Shown: in pieces, positions 27,398-39,059 of the stretch
Layout: each line of letters begins with the position of its first letter
Numbering within the stretch: the first letter of the stretch is position 1
Translations under genes and position numbers: made by a program
Notes under the pieces: generated by a model
The model's database searches: none
What the model saw: only the letters and a program-made list of their open reading frames with translations
What the model was told of the DNA's origin: nothing
Assembly: GCF_963678635.1 (NCBI RefSeq)
Contig: NW_026971618.1
Coordinates: forward strand, 1-64,000
Origin: Symsagittifera roscoffensis
Lineage: Eukaryota > Xenacoelomorpha > Acoela > Convolutidae
DNA length: 64,000 nt
Reading direction: 5' to 3'

Positions 27398-28250
27398 TCA
27401 CAATTCATTCAACTCCTTCTGTTTTTTGGTCGCTTTCTTTAGATATGCTTGAGGTGATGTTTTCCACCCTTCATATTCTGGGTAGAAAGACATCAAAGGC
27501 ATTGCTCTCTCCCTACCTGTCAGCATCATGAAAAGACTGATGATCACTGTTGAGTGTTGTGAGCAACTGTACGCTCCCACCCATTGCGGCAAATGTTTGT
27601 CCCAGTTTGTCATATACCTCGAGCAATATATATACCCTTAGCATATTCATTAGCGTTCTGTTTTGCCTTTCCACTAGTCCATTCGTCTGTGGATGGTAAG
27701 TTGTCGAGTGCGAGTGGGATCTTCTCATGAGTTCTTTTGTCAGATCTCCAACGAAGGCTTGCCCGTTGTCTGATACGAAGGTCATCAGACAGACATACAA
27801 TGCTATCCAATTCTTGATAAAACGATTGCAGGTTTCTTCTGCTGAGGCCGTCTGACACGGTGTTGCTTCAACCAGTTTCGTGAAACGATCTATCATTGAT
27901 AGTATCTGGTTATACCCCGAAACTGTCATACACGTTTTCTGGTGGTCTATCTGCACAACCTCATTGAACTATGAGCTTTCCACCGATCTGAGAGGAAACT
28001 TCAATTTTCTCGGATCTTTCACTTGTAGGCACGACAGGCATGCGTTGACCAACCTCGCTCAAGTCTTCCTCATTCCAGGCCAATCAAATCGACGCAGTAT
28101 TCTTTGTTGTACATTGTCTTTTCCATGATGTCCCATCTGATCATGTGATCTAAATATCACTTCTGTTTGATACAGCTGCACTAATATAATGAGGTCATGT
28201 TTGTGTAGTATATTCTCTTCGTCTCTTCTACTGCATGTCACCACGCCGTC
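27398..28250 (-). pseudogene. Integrase (HHCC and DDE core) of the LTR retrotransposon
   Basis: The zinc-binding region shows HDQMGHHG...RFDWPGM at 28059-28244. The catalytic core shows 'MIDRFTKLVEATP', 'TFVSDNGQAF' and 'STTYHPQTNGLVERQNRT' at 27513-27956. This is the Ty3/gypsy integrase layout. At least two frame breaks separate the parts, so the copy is inactive. Confidence 0.85.
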
Positions 28251-29205
28251 CGCTGTGTGATGGATTAGGTGCTAACGTTCCTTGTAGAACTGGCTCAAAA
28301 TCTTCTAGCCGTCCTCCTCCAGATTTCTTTTCTCTTTTATTCCCGTTCGGATCCATTTGGAGAGGTTGCTTGTCATTTTGTCGTTTTTCGGTGCTCTAAT
28401 CAGGTCCGATAGCCTGTACCTCGCCTTGACGTGCTCCTTTAGTGCCATCATTTGTCCGCTCAGTTCTCCCGGATTGCGGATATCGTTTTTAAGCTTGACG
28501 CATACTAACGCTCTCAAGATGTCCCTATCACCTTCCGGCTCCAGATTCGTTCTGATGTTTGAACTGCATGATAGTTTTCTGAAAAGTTTTTTTTTGATAC
28601 CGCAATCATCTCTAGCTCTTCTCCTCTGTTCACGTCTTGATGCTCAAGGTTGTATGTCCCGAACAAGAGATCAGTCTGTAATTCCCTGTCCTGATGCCTT
28701 CTTTTTTCTTCAGCTATTATCGTGCAGAGGCTGTCTCGCTCAACATCACCTTCCACTGAATTTTTGATCCAATTTTCTGACTCCCCGGAAAAATTTTCTT
28801 TCCAACGTTCCTACTCTTGTGGCAACCACTCCCCGAACTCTTGATCTAGTCCGAGATCTTCAACTTCTTCTTTAAACGACTTTTTTTCCTCCGTAGCGTT
28901 GTTTGCTTGAGTTTGTCTTCCGAGATATTCTCGACTATTGTTCGTACCACCTCTTTGTTCTCTGGTTCCCCGTTTTGCAATGGACTTTCTTCACACGATA
29001 CTTCTTTCCTTCCTATTATTGTAATTTCTGGTTCATCTTTTTTTCTGGTTGAGACCACGGGTTTGTCATCGGCTAGCTTCTCAAACAATCTCATCAAATC
29101 CTGTCTGACAGCTGCTTTTCCCGTTTCAACTTCGTCTAGGTCGTAACCTTTTGCTTCTAGCGTCTCTCCGACTACCTTTGATTTGAGCAGGATTTCCACC
29201 GGCAT
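28251..29205 (-). pseudogene. Long tether between RNase H and integrase
   Basis: Open blocks at 28305-28517, 28514-28756 and 28846-29205 continue the pol direction between RNase H and integrase. They are rich in Lys, Glu and Arg and show no catalytic motif. About 300 residues is longer than the connection in typical Ty3/gypsy polyproteins. Its role is unknown. Confidence 0.55.
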
Positions 29206-29330
29206 CCCGGATTTTCTCTTCAGAATGACCGTCTCCTGATGCTCAGTAGGTAATTCAGGGTGGTTTTCTGTCGGTTTGCCTGACTTGTCGAGCCCTTTCG
29301 TGAGCGGTAGGCTATCCTACGTTTCCTTAT

Positions 29331-29693
29331 CTATGAACGAGAATCCACTTGTATCTCAGGCCTATCGGCCTCTCTCTGCTCTTGCCTCTCGTAGAATTCC
29401 ATTTTCTTGCTCAAGCTGTCGGCATTCTGGTGTTTATCTCTAGTCCTATGCTCAATTATCATATTGTAACCATCCAGTCGTACTATCCATCTCTCGATGT
29501 AGCTTTGGTCCATTGAATACATCTTCAGCCAACTGAGTGCCCTGTTGTATATCCGCAGTTTAAAAGGCTCACTGCCCAGATACTCCCTGTACTTTTCCAC
29601 AAAGGTGACTACCGCGAACATCTCTGCTTTGGGTGCCCCTTCGTTCTTTTCCGTGTCCCTCAAGACTTTGCTTCCGTAGGCTGTCGGTCTCAC
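29331..29693 (-). pseudogene. RNase H domain of the LTR retrotransposon
   Basis: The block reads 'AYGSKVLRDTEKNEGAPKAE' then 'RIYNRALSWLK' and ends 'EHRTRDKHQNADSLSKK'. This matches the order of the Ty3/gypsy RNase H segment (S-x-L, E, D, and the closing 'G..N..AD.LSR' box). It overlaps the RT block in another frame, so a frameshift lies near 29.6-29.7 kb. Confidence 0.8.
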
Positions 29694-30950
29694 GACAGTC
29701 TTCCCGTTCCATTCCTATTCTTGATGGAGTATACCAGAGATCGGGACCACATCTCTTAGACATGCATAGCACAGGAGCTTCAGACAATTCCTTTTTTATT
29801 CTTTGAAATGATTCTTCCGCCGCGTTATTCCACGTTAAATTCTTGCCTTTACGCCTCATGAGCTGTTGCATCGGATATACCTTATCCGCATATCCCTTGA
29901 GGAATTCTCTGTAATAGTTGGCGAAACTCAGAAAGCTCATCAATTTATGTTCATATTTCGGTGACTTCCAGGTCGGAACTGCTTCTACCGCATCTGGGTC
30001 TGGTCTGATGCCATATTTATCTACCATCCTCCCCGGGTATTTTATCGAGGCCTTTAAAATCTCACATTTCGAGCTCTTATGCTTCAGTCCTGCCCTTTTC
30101 ATGTATGCAAAGACTTGGTCGAGTCGCTCGATGTGGTCCTCTAGGGTAGGTGTCGCGATCACCAAGTCATCAACGTAACACATGACCAAGTTGCCATACT
30201 TCTTCGTCACACTTGTTAGTGCCTGCGCCATTAGTCGCTGAAATATGGATGTCGCGTTGCAGAGGCCAAAGGGCATCCTCTTCCAGCGGAACCACCCCAG
30301 CTCGCAAGCAAACCCCGTTTGGTCCCCATCTTGTTTCCTAAGCGGCATCTACCAAAAGGCCGACCCCCGATCATGAATATTAAAAGTTTTGCATCCCCCA
30401 ATTTTCAAAGACTTTCACCTATTCCACGTATGGGATAGTCATCCTTCAACGTGACGGAGTTCAAATATCGAAAGACAACGGAATCTCAGTTGATCCCTCT
30501 TTTTTTGGCCATCACTACTCCAAACGCCCTCGTTGATTTGGATGGTTCTATCAAATCATACTCTAGTAAGGGTTCTATTTCCTTTCTACATGCATCCGAT
30601 TTGTTTGGGGTCATGCGCCTCGCCCCCTCCCTGTGCGGTTCTGCCGACTCCTCTAGTTCTTATTCAATTCATGTTCAACAAAATTACAGCACCCGATGTA
30701 CGCTTTATGTGTAGAAAAAACATCCTGGTTCCTATCTAGCGCGTCCTTGATGTCTTCCAGCTTTTCGTCCGTTACTTTGCCTCTGAAGTGTTCAATTTCA
30801 AGTAATACTGGTTTATCCATTTCCATTTCTTCCTATGTGGTTCTTTCTGGGAATTTCGAACAGCTCGAACATCCATCGTCGGTTTCTGATGTAAGTGATT
30901 TTACAAGACCGATGAAATTTTTATTTTCTCTCATCTGATCAAGATACAAA
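29569..30950 (-). pseudogene. Reverse transcriptase of the LTR retrotransposon
   Basis: The minus-strand block 29569-30348 carries 'GWFRWKRMPFGLCNATSIFQ', the catalytic YVDD at 30166-30177, 'KSSKCEILKASIKYPG' and 'FLSFANYYREFLKGYADK'. These are the standard motifs of Ty3/gypsy RT from the palm to the thumb. The N-terminal fingers should lie at about 30350-30950, where the frame is interrupted several times. Confidence 0.9.
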
Positions 30951-31363
30951 TCTTGTCCTTGTGATTCGGACAATCGAGAATTCCATGTTTTTTTTTCACT
31001 TTCAGTCATTTCATATCCAATTTTTACCGCCAGTGCGTATCACAACTTCCTACCTCTCTGGATTGTGATCGATATCTGGAGAGTATTCAACAAGACGCAG
31101 TGGCGACTCTTGGTGATCGAGAATGATCTTTGGCGATTAGGATTCGATACAATACATATCTGTTTGTTATCACTTATTTCATTATAATTCTTCAATCTCA
31201 AACTTACTATTGCGGCCTCGTTCGTTTCCAACCTCACCCTTCTACTCAAGAAAACAGGAGCTTTTTTTTTTCATTCGTCATTATCAATTTTACCGGTTTA
31301 ATTACTTACTTCCTTTCCGGATTTCGAATCCTGAACATTGCATTGTTAAGATCAATCGTTACA

Positions 31364-31711
31364 TCAAAGTTCCTGATGAAATCTCCCTAAAAAAATTTGA
31401 TTTGACTCATCCAGATTCTCCACTGCCAGAGAACTCATCCACAGGTTGCGTTGCCCCAGATTCAGAGCTATTATCGATGTCCTGGCTAGAACTCTCAGTG
31501 ATCCCTTGTTTGCCGCTGACAGCCGTATCCTTGAATCAATCAGGTCTTCCTTGCCAATCTTTTCCATGTTTCTAATGGTATCACACTCAAGAAGGCCCCT
31601 GTATCCAACAGTCCTTGTAATTGGAACTTCTTTCCGCTTATGTCTAGTACAAATGCGGAAACGTCTGCTTCTGTTCGCAGATGCACGACATCCTCTGCTA
31701 GCTTTGCCCAA
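31364..31711 (-). pseudogene. Aspartic protease of the LTR retrotransposon
   Basis: In one frame the minus strand reads 'FQLQGLLDTGAFLSVIPLET' (active-site DTGA near 31594-31611). It breaks and continues in another frame toward 'NAMFRIRNPERK'. DTGA followed by a hydrophobic VIP motif is typical of retroelement proteases. The reading frame is shifted after the active site. Confidence 0.75.
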
Positions 31712-32180
31712 TTGACCTCACATTGAGTTCCTCTCGACCTACGTAGATTTGACCGGTAAGATGCTCGTCAAACGTTATTATCGTCTTTGAGTAGATGTTG
31801 ATTCCATCTATGTCCAACATGACCTCATGTGGACCATAGGCTTCCGTGTAGCTGCTGTCTATCCTAATCGACTTTCCACGACCTCTGGTGAGTAATGCTC
31901 TAAGTGCTGTCGAAGGAGTTTGTGAGCTGATTGTGCGCAAATAGTCAGCATATACATCTATATTCATCAATGTTTGATCGCTTGGTTCACTCAGATTCCT
32001 CGTTACTTCATGTCCGCCAACCGTGATAATTGACATGATCCTCTTCCCAATCTTCGTAATTCCGAAGGGCTTCCAATCACCATTTTCAAGGTGTTGCAAT
32101 TGATCCTGACGGTTGGATTGTCCCTTGTCTCTGGTTCTGGTTTTGCCACAAAGAGTGTCTCGTCCCTCTGTTATCTTTCT
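31712..32180 (-). pseudogene. Gag-protease spacer region of the LTR retrotransposon
   Basis: The open block up to 32204 has no recognisable domain but lies in line between the gag zinc knuckle and the protease. Confidence 0.5.
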
Positions 32181-34452
32181 ATTTCCTGCTTCAGCCTTGT
32201 TCAATCTCTTTTATCGTCAAGTCTAGTTTCACTTTGTTAATGGCCACTGCTGCTGGTTTCTCGTAGTTTATTCCTAGTGAGCTTCTTGACTCGGTCATGG
32301 CCTTCATTGATTTTGTCGTTAACTCGCCACTTGTCATCTCCTTGTTCTGCAATTCGTTCTCAGTCATCTCCTTGTTCTGCAAAACGTTCTCAGCATGTTA
32401 ATTCCTGGTATTCTGCAACGCCGCTAGTGAAAATCTGTTTTTGGGTGATTTTGCTTCTTTACTGCTTCCCAAAACAGAGGACAGTCCATTCTAAAGTGGC
32501 CTTCTTGATTGCAGAAAAAACACCTAGCGCCCAATTTAATAATCAAGCTACTGTAAAACTCGTGCTCTTCCACCTGACTCATGTGTTCTTCATCAGGCGT
32601 GTATCCCAAGCTTTTCATGCCTTATTTGTAAGTGGTGCAGTCTGCTACATGGTGATCTGCCAAGCCACAATTCGCACATGATCTTCGTTTGTCCATATCA
32701 TTTCTTGGCTTGTACCATGACGACCTTGTTGTTGGATTACCCCTTGCTGGTTCCTGCAGTCTAAAATTGAGTATTTTTTCGGTTTCATCAACATGTACTC
32801 TCTATACTTCTGTCTCATCTCTTCCGGTGTTGGTGCATTATCTTTCGATACGGTGTAGTATGTTGCCAACATTGTTCTCAATTCGGCTCTTTTCACCCCA
32901 TCAATGATTTTCGAAGCGATGCTAATGTTCCTCCTAATAGTTGATTCCTCTTGATCTCTTCTTCGTCTTAAGCTCTCCATATCATCTGGGAATCGATCAA
33001 TCTATTCATCATATCTCTGTCTCTTTTTCTCAAACCTCATCATGGCCTGGTGCCCCTTCAGCCCGTATCCGAATCGGTTAAGCAGAAATTCAAAGATTTT
33101 GTCCGCCGTGTCGCGTTCTTCTTCCTTCTTGGCTACCACGCACTTCTGCGCCATGCCCTCCAGATTGCTTAGTATCGCTTTGCATGCCTGTCTCTCATCG
33201 TTCAGGTTGTCTTGCTCGAGATGTAGTTTCATTACCTCAACCCACGTATCGATGCAACCATCCGAGTCATCTTTGAATTCGTTCGGCTTCTTGAAGGTTT
33301 TTCTCAATTTACATCCTCCTATATCGCTCGACTCTGTGTTTCTGGTTGCGAATGCTTCAAGTGTCCTGTTCATCATTTCCCAAGTATTTGCCCACGTCGT
33401 GGCATCAGGTGTTACACTCGTGTGTGCGCCCGAATCTCTTGGTATCCTTGTTGAGTTCGACACTCCTTCTTTTGTAGCCGTCTCGGTCATGCCCGATCCT
33501 ATGCTGCTATTGATTAGCGGTCATGGTGTCGATTCCTGCTTCATACGTTAAGGTTGCACGAAGTCAACCCTTATTCCGTTTATCTTTTCTTTTTAGTCTG
33601 GTATCGTTTTCTCTCGAGCAATAGAGTTTCTCAAGATTGGATCCAATTTGGATTGTATGGCACAAGAACTCTCTGCCTTGTCTCTGCTCACTGTGACCAT
33701 TGTCGTCTCTATATTCCATAAATTATCGTTTACGTTCTCATACCGCCTTTTCATTTTCTCTATATGTCTTTCTCGATATTTTTTTCTCGCTCCTTGTCTG
33801 TTGTCTCCACCTTTTTCGACATCTGTTGCAGCTTTTTTTTCAGTGGCCCTCGCTAAGTTGATGTAGTTGTCCAGATTTTCATTTTTGTTTTGTTGAAGTT
33901 CCTTCTTTAATTCCTGGCGGTCTTCTTCGCTGCACTTCAGCTTCTTGTCTATCTGATCTAACTTTGACATCGAGTCCTCTAACTCCAATAGTGGTAATTT
34001 CGATCCGGCTGCTTGCCCATTTTTTTGGAGACCCACTGCTCTTTCCATTGTTTGGTCCTGGCCTGGTCAGCTTCTGTGGTTATCGTGGAAACTGTACCAA
34101 CGTTTTTGCCTTTGTTGGTCGTTGTTGTCACCACCTATTTCTCTCTTGGTTTCATTCCGACCATTGCCGCAAATTTCTCTGTGAACGATATTCTCTTCGT
34201 TTGCGAATCGTCCTGTATCGTCTCCGGTGTGTTGTTCATGATTTCGTCTCCATTGTCTATCGGTGTGAACTCAATTAACTTTGCTCCTTGTTCTTCTAAG
34301 TTCTGCATAGATGTCGATTCTGTGGTTTTTCATTCCACTCCATCTAAGCTCTGCTCTGGCGTCTCAAGATCAATTTCCATTACGGGCATACTCTTTTGAT
34401 TAGTTTGCTTTTCTTCGGTCTTCTGCCTCTTGTTGTTTCTGGTGTTGACCAT
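32181..34452 (-). pseudogene. Gag of the LTR retrotransposon
   Basis: The start codon fits at 34452 (MVNTRNNKRQKTEEK). A Lys/Glu-rich coiled coil follows (33593-34048), then a capsid-like retrotransposon gag domain (33002-33490, with 'DTWVEVMKLHLEQDNLNDER' and 'KIFEFLLNRFG'), more capsid (32645-32980) and one CCHC zinc knuckle (CFFCNQEGHFRMDC, 32481-32522). In-frame stops in the N-terminal part (for example soon after residue 40) and several frame breaks show that it is a pseudogene. Confidence 0.8.
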
Positions 34453-34759
34453 CTTAACTGAAATATTTTTTTCTCATTACTCCGGGGTTTGTAGGTGTTT
34501 GTTTCCTTTGCGTTGACTGTTGGTTTTGCTTAAGTCTCACCCCTCTTCTTTCCGGTAACTACCTTCTTGTTCTCATCGTAACGGTTATTTACACTTTTCT
34601 TTTATTTACAATTCTGATAATGAACAGATGTGATCCAAAAAAGTAGTCGAAGTTTAAGAAATTCCCTAAATCTTTTAAATATTCAAATTTAATATAACAA
34701 TTTTAGTCTAATATCTATTCCACAATCCGAATTAAAATTTACTAATCCTGGTGTGTTGT

Positions 34760-35216
34760 TTCAGTTCCCCCGGAGCTATTTATTGACCCTTAATGGTTTT
34801 TTTCCCTATCCTAGGTTTTAAGATTCTCAGTCCACCATGCCAGGACTTTTAGGTGGTGGGTTACTCGTTTTACTACCCCAATAATCCAGGTGCTGTGACA
34901 CTTAATCCACTATCCCAGGACTTTTATGTATTGAGATACTTAATTTACTATCCCAAGACTCAAGTGTTGGGACCTTAAACCTCTGTCCCAGGACTCAAGT
35001 GTTGGGACCCTAAATTCACTATCCGAGGACTCAAGTGTTGGGATTCTTAAACCACTATCCCAGGACTCAAGTATTGCGACCCTTAAATCACTATCTCAGG
35101 ACTCAAGTGTTGGGACCCTTAAATCACTATCCCAGAACTCAAGTTTTGGGACACTTAAACCAGTATCCCAGGACTCAAGTGTTGGGATACTTGATATTTT
35201 ATCCCAGTACCACCTC
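34760..35216 (+). repeat. 36-bp minisatellite in the leader of the LTR retrotransposon
   Basis: The word 'actcaag' recurs at 34958, 34993, 35029, 35065, 35101, 35137 and 35173, so the period is 35-36 bp. More degenerate units extend upstream. Because 36 is a multiple of three, an open frame of 12-residue repeats runs through it on the plus strand. It is opposite to the element and is judged not to be a gene. Confidence 0.85.
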
Positions 35217-36589
35217 CCGAACTCTTGTAAGACTGCTCAAACCCAATTTTCTTATTAAAATTAATTGAGTTTCCCTAAGATTAAGTTTCCTTCTAAAGCT
35301 AATGCAAGCCGCAATGCAACTTCTTTTAAAACGTTTTTGTGGTTGCAAATGAACCAATTCTCCTCATGCTTTAAAATCTATTTCAAAAACAATAAAATTC
35401 AAAAAGTAAAAAGCAAATAAAAAAATTGGGTGCCTAAAACGCACGTGAACAAGGGCCGTCTTTCGAAAAAAAATGTCTGGTACCTGACTGTCAGGCGTTT
35501 TTCCTACCCCTTTTAACGTTGTTATGGGGCGTTCACCTACTGGGCTCTACAAATTGTCTATTTTGATCCCCCACAGTATCCGGCCAGGTTACTTACCTTA
35601 CTTCGAGTTTACTACCGGGTACTATTGCGTTTCAACTCTTGTTCTGAGTTTTTAACTTGACCATTCCAGACTCTAGTTAATCTATTGTAACTAACTGGAC
35701 GATATCGATTGTATAGTTGCTGTAATGAAGCCCCCCTTTTTACACTTTTCAACCACCAACCTCTATCTTAACCAGCCCCTCTTCTAACCTCCTCCCTTTC
35801 TAGCCCCCCACTTAAGCCGAAAAATACCTTAAGCGCCGTGGGCGCTAAACATCTCGAGAGAAAATCCGTAGAACCTGTTTCCAAGCTCTGCTTAAGTAAA
35901 AACGTTTTCCAAAACTGTGCGGTGCCGCCTATTACCTTTTATACCTATCTACTATAGTATAAAGTGGATTTTAACGATACCAGTTTTTTTGAACAGTGCA
36001 CCCTGGTGATGCCCTCCTATTATTGTACTGCTCTGATTACCCTACTGGTAGTCTGTTCCCAGTCGTGATTCCTCTCGATTTTTCGATCCCCGTCCTACGA
36101 ACCACTTTGCCTTCTGTCTGGTCGACTCTTCCTGCGAAGCCTCCCAGTCGTTCTCCAAGGTTGCAAGACTATCTGAAAACCTTTTAACGCCCCGAACTCG
36201 GGCACTTGCTGAAAGTTTGCTGTTTTGATCAAAACGATCGGGCTTATTTTAAAACAGAATGAGTATACTATTTTAATTAAAATAAAGGTTTGATCCATCT
36301 CATTTGGAAATCAAAGCCACTCTCCTTTGCTCAATTCTTACGGTTTTTCTTCCTATTTCTCATCTTTTTTGTTTGTATTTTCGCATTTTGTCTTTTGCCC
36401 ATTTTTATCGCCTTATGGCCCCTTTACTCGGTTAGCTAGGCCTCGGGTCGGAAAGCGCACTGGAAAAGCCTCGTTTTCTCAAGTTTACTTGAAAAATTAT
36501 CACGGTACAACCAGGATGTGGACACGTTCCAGTTGAACAGTACCACTGGTTCTCTAGAATGGGCATGTACCCCGGAACTGTGTCAAGGT
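35217..36589. other. Leader or unassigned sequence upstream of gag
   Basis: It lies between the minisatellite and the 5' LTR. No coding domain is recognised. A small hairpin, agcgcc-gtg-ggcgct, is visible near 35830. No primer-binding site could be assigned. Confidence 0.4.
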
Positions 36590-37199
36590 CTCTATTGTCA
36601 GGTCTCTAAATACCTAAAACACGCGAACGCCATTAATGACAGGGTAGGAAGCTTAAGCATACCGTTTGTTTTTATTGGACAAGTGAACTTTGATCCATTT
36701 TAGATGGATCAACCCAAAACTCGACTGATCTCAACAAAATGCACTCGCGAAACTTAGATTAAATACTCACATAAGAAGGCGACTCTAGAATTAGGAAATT
36801 GCAGTAATAAAGCATCTCTAGAATAAGTTTGAAGTAAAAAAGTTTTACTCAAGAAGTTTTATATACTGGATCATTGGGCAGCTTCGGTTTTCCACATTCC
36901 CAGTCAAGTATCACTCTCGTCCAGTCAGTTGCACTTTTTTCTTGAATTTTCGATTCTTCATCAGGAACAAGACAACTATAATCGTACTGAAGATTTTTTA
37001 AAAATTGCAAATAGCAGTTTTACTCTTCTGTTTTTCTGTCGACTTTCCCGCAAATATAACTCGAATCTTCTGATATGAATCATTTGATATTTTCAGTTGT
37101 TGCGAGAAACTTGAGCGTGACAGGGTCAAATCAAATTTATGAAAAATTACTTTTTATCCCAAAACAAGTCTAAACTTCCACATATGACCAACTGGCACA
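36590..37199 (-). repeat. 5' LTR (partial) of the LTR retrotransposon
   Basis: It is a direct repeat of 23577-24373 starting at 'gtcaggtctct' and ending at the same ACTGGCACA terminus (37199). The part matching the first 190 bp or so of the other LTR is missing or replaced, so this LTR is truncated. Its position 5' of gag on the minus strand fits a 5' LTR. Confidence 0.65.
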
Positions 37200-37230
37200 T
37201 GAGTTATTTAAATGTGGTGATTTAGAGTAG

Positions 37231-37595
37231 TTTCTGGGGTGCTAGGGATTTTAGCAGACCGGCTTTTTAGCAGACTGGTTTTTCAGCAGACTCAGAAAAA
37301 CTATAAAATGTGATAGCGGCACAGGCGATTAGCGACCGCTTGCTCCGCTGCGCTTCAATATTTTGCGCGTAAATCTTTGTTTTGTCGCTAATTTAGACTT
37401 TTAAGTTTCTGAAGTTGATAGTTTTGTTTACAACTTGCGAGATAATTGTCTGAATTGGAGAAGCTTGGCCCCCGACTGAGCCTCTTTTTGAGTCTGTCAA
37501 TCAATCATCCATCACTTTTTTAAGCTGGTCTGCTAAATACTCATTTTTCACTTTTTATGCTATAAAATTGGTCTGCTAAACGATCGGTCCCAAGC
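37231..37595. mobile_element. Small TIR element with TTTAGCAGACC ends
   Basis: The left side carries GGGATTTTAGCAGACC (and further copies of TTAGCAGAC), and the right side carries GGTCTGCTAAACGATCGGTCCC as its inverted partner. A possible imperfect 8-bp duplication (tttctggg / cttctgga) flanks it. It is noncoding. The class is uncertain but hAT-like. Confidence 0.5.
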
Positions 37596-38240
37596 TTCTG
37601 GATCTATTTTGATAAGTATTGTTTCTATCTCTCTTATTTTCAGGGGATCCGTTGTTATAAATTTTATAGTGAAGTCCGTTGTTCGATAGTTTCGTGGTCT
37701 GTTGTTGGAGTAATTCCTGTTACGGTTGCTTGAAAAATTTCTTTCGTGGTTAATTGAAGAGTTCCTTGACCGGAGTTATAATAGTATCTGTTTTGAGGGT
37801 TTGAATAGGAGCGGTTCCTTTAATAGTTAGAGTAATTACTTCTACTACAGTTTGATTTGAAATAAATGTTTCGTTATTGATCATTCTGACTATTTGATCT
37901 ACTGTATCTATTTTGTGAATAATACTGTGAGTTTCGTTTATCTGGTGATCGTCCAAGAGAGTTATTAGAATGTGAAATTGTTGTGTGTTATTACCATGAG
38001 TAGATATGAGTTGTTTTCCTGAAGTGTTATTACTTTGAATGATTTCGTTTGGTAATTTTTTTTTCTTATATTGGCAGAACGATTTGTTTGGCTCCTTGTG
38101 TTTTAGAAGTCAATTTGATTTATCTTGTTGTTTTTGTCTGCATTCGGCGATGCTATGTCCGTATCTACGGCAATAATTACACCAGTTTTTGAATGAGTGT
38201 TTTCTACGTTTAATTTCAGAATGTGATTGTTTTTTCGGCC
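37596..38240 (-). pseudogene. Gag fragment with zinc knuckle of the older Ty3/gypsy element
   Basis: The minus strand reads 'NWCNYCRRYGHSIAECRQKQ', a CCHC zinc knuckle at 38140-38181, followed by an Asn/Ser-rich linker with stops. It has the same orientation as the pol relic at 19232-23576 and would sit directly 5' of that relic's protease if the inserted LTR element were removed. Confidence 0.65.
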
Positions 38241-38384
38241 AAATCCTTATCGGCACCTTACAAATCGATCTCTATAAAACTTATTTGGCACCTCACATTG
38301 TGTTAATGATTTTTTTCTGAGTAATGTTTATGTATATTTCAATTATCTTCCTTGTTCTCAGGGAAAAAACATCAAAGATAAAAC

Positions 38385-38412
38385 GTTTTCGACCTTATGT
38401 CAGCATCAGCAA
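38385..38412 (-). other. Hammerhead-like motif at the Penelope 3' end (tentative)
   Basis: On the minus strand a CTGATG box (38404-38409) is followed by a short GAC-ataag-GTC stem-loop and GAAA (38387-38390). This is the order of a hammerhead ribozyme core, which many Penelope-like elements carry. The conserved A after CTGATG is C here, and stems I and III were not established. Confidence 0.25.
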
Positions 38413-38476
38413 CTGAAAAATAGAAAAATTGTTCAAATTAAAAGCACATTAAAATAAAGGAAAAACTGGAAAGCAA

Positions 38477-39020
38477 TTAAAAACAGGCAGAACTGTGATA
38501 AACAAGTTTGATTGGAACAAGCCACTGGAATGTGGGACAATGTAACAATGTTACAGCTTCAGGGTCAACTCGGTACTCTTCCTTCCGGTTGATTGAAGGC
38601 TTTCTCTGGTTGATATGCAATGCTTCCAAGGTTAAAAGTTTAGCGGAATCTCTTGCTGTGTCAATGATCTTTACTTCGCAGCTGTCAATGGTAACACCAC
38701 ACAAATTGAGTTGTTCTCCTGCTGGGCTACTCCTTTTAGAATGTTCGTGCACTCTCGTGGCTAGGTGGCGGGTTGTTTAGAACAAGTGATTTCGTAAACC
38801 ACGTTACCACGAACATTCGCGGGTATTTGTGGTTTCAGCGATGGTAAGGCTGTCTTCATCTGTCTAGTTGTGAAGATCACAGAAATATTCGCCGTTTTTC
38901 GGAGACGCTTAGAGAAAACGTCACTTTTGTTGCCCCTTTGTTGCAGAATAAACGGTATCCGTTTCTTGGCCGCTGTTTCTGTTGTCTTGGTATTTGTGTC
39001 TTGTTTCAAGAAAAAAAAAC
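38477..39020 (-). pseudogene. Penelope-like element, GIY-YIG endonuclease part
   Basis: The minus-strand block 38761-39009 ends with 'GNVVYEITCSKQ'. After a frame break, 38477-38752 reads 'SSPAGEQLNLCGVTIDSCEV', 'ARDSAKLLTLEALHI' and 'QRKPSINRKEEYR'. These are the start and end of the GIY-YIG nuclease that follows RT in Penelope-like elements. The strand and order match the RT at 41585-42070, so the two are halves of one disrupted copy. Confidence 0.65.
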
Positions 39021-39059
39021 TAAATTACAAAAGGGGCCCTTCCGTTTGGTTACGGTAAG

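Noticed and set aside
35035-35268. Frame of 12-residue repeats on the plus strand
   Set aside because: It is produced by the 36-bp minisatellite and is opposite to the retrotransposon's coding direction.
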